A stretch of DNA of 61,018 nucleotides, from positions 1-61,018 of the forward strand of contig JAFUPV010000073.1 of NCBI GenBank assembly GCA_017472605.1. The letters run 5' to 3'. This DNA is from Lachnospiraceae bacterium. GTDB lineage: Bacteria > Bacillota > Clostridia > Lachnospirales > Lachnospiraceae. The notes under the pieces are model-generated. The model was not told the origin of the DNA. It worked only from the letters and a program-made list of their open reading frames with translations, and searched no databases. Shown here piece by piece: positions 60,864 through 61,018 of the stretch (position 1 is the first letter of the stretch; every line of letters starts with the position of its first letter). The translations under genes were made by a program, and so were the position numbers.

Positions 60864-61018
60864 CTGCTATACGCCTCCGAAACTACGTTTCGGATCGAGG
60901 CGTTCGCCGCATGAGTGCGCAAGCGCCCTCGCGCGGCTCTCTGCTATACGCCTCCGAAACTACGTTTCGGATCGAGGCGTTCGCCGCATGAGTGCGCAAG
61001 CGCCCTCGCGCGGCTCTC
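60864..61018. repeat. 77-bp tandem repeat at the right edge
   Basis: Two identical copies (60864-60940 and 60941-61017), continuing past the window. Each holds a palindrome, CGCCTC ... GAGGCG, with an inner CCGAAACTACGTTTCGG hairpin, and then the GC-rich stretch GCATGAGTGCGCAAGCGCCC. It lies upstream of the GH106-like gene, where its promoter would be expected. No gene is seen from 60838 to 61018. Confidence 0.95.

Overview
The window looks like chromosome from an anaerobic, gut-type Firmicute of the Lachnospiraceae kind. The reasons are strong AGGAGG ribosome binding sites, T-box control of pheST, an indolepyruvate:ferredoxin oxidoreductase, a butyrate-type CoA-transferase, an orphan Na+-decarboxylase beta subunit, many cytoplasmic plant-polysaccharide enzymes, and no outer-membrane genes. 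The genus is not established. No rRNA, tRNA, CRISPR array, intact insertion sequence or prophage was seen.

Layout. 1-4.3 kb: iorAB, divergent from a CoA-transferase. 4.3-8.5 kb: GH88 and DUF2264 genes with a divergent AraC regulator. 8.6-15.8 kb: two cyclic-di-GMP proteins and a large LuxR/MalT-type regulator. 16-17.6 kb: oadB and a 43-residue membrane protein, behind a yybP-ykoY-like riboswitch leader. 17.9-18.8 kb: a three-gene cassette of unknown function with its own operator. 18.9-22.7 kb: T-box-pheS-pheT. 22.7-29.7 kb: two Gfo/Idh/MocA oxidoreductases, a broken XRE/ABC remnant, an aminoglycoside-type nucleotidyltransferase, a tannase-like hydrolase and a GH43 xylosidase. 29.9-36.6 kb: two MATE transporters and a patchy stretch with an orphan HTH gene, two RlaP-type nucleotidyltransferases (one broken) and a HEPN/MNT toxin-antitoxin pair. 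36.7-42.4 kb: Na/Pi-PhoU transporter, KdpDE-like two-component system, Cu/Zn superoxide dismutase and an AI-2E family exporter. 42.7-48.6 kb: a BlaI/M56 regulatory pair next to a secreted protein, a lipoprotein and a three-gene ABC transporter. 48.9-60.8 kb: a second glycan block (GH2, phosphodiesterase, Nudix, DUF1593, double SGNH esterase, GH43, GH106-like).

How it fits together. The two glycan blocks suggest intracellular trimming of xylan- or pectin-type side chains: debranching (GH106-like), xylosidase/arabinosidase (GH43), deacylation (SGNH, tannase-like), unsaturated uronyl removal (GH88) and galactosidase/glucuronidase (GH2). No sugar uptake system lies in the window. The fermentation and ion genes (iorAB, CoA-transferase, oadB, Na/Pi, KdpDE) fit an anaerobe that couples amino or organic acid metabolism to Na+.

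The most striking non-gene pattern is the number of short tandem repeats with 20-45 bp periods. Some sit just after stop codons and copy the last codons of the gene (GH43, SGNH, kdpE-like); one lies after iorB. Others are in frame inside linkers or tails (GH2, GH106-like, tannase-like, AI-2E exporter). A separate palindromic repeat with CGAACGTG/CACGTTCG arms occurs at four intergenic places, and a 77-bp tandem repeat fills the right edge.
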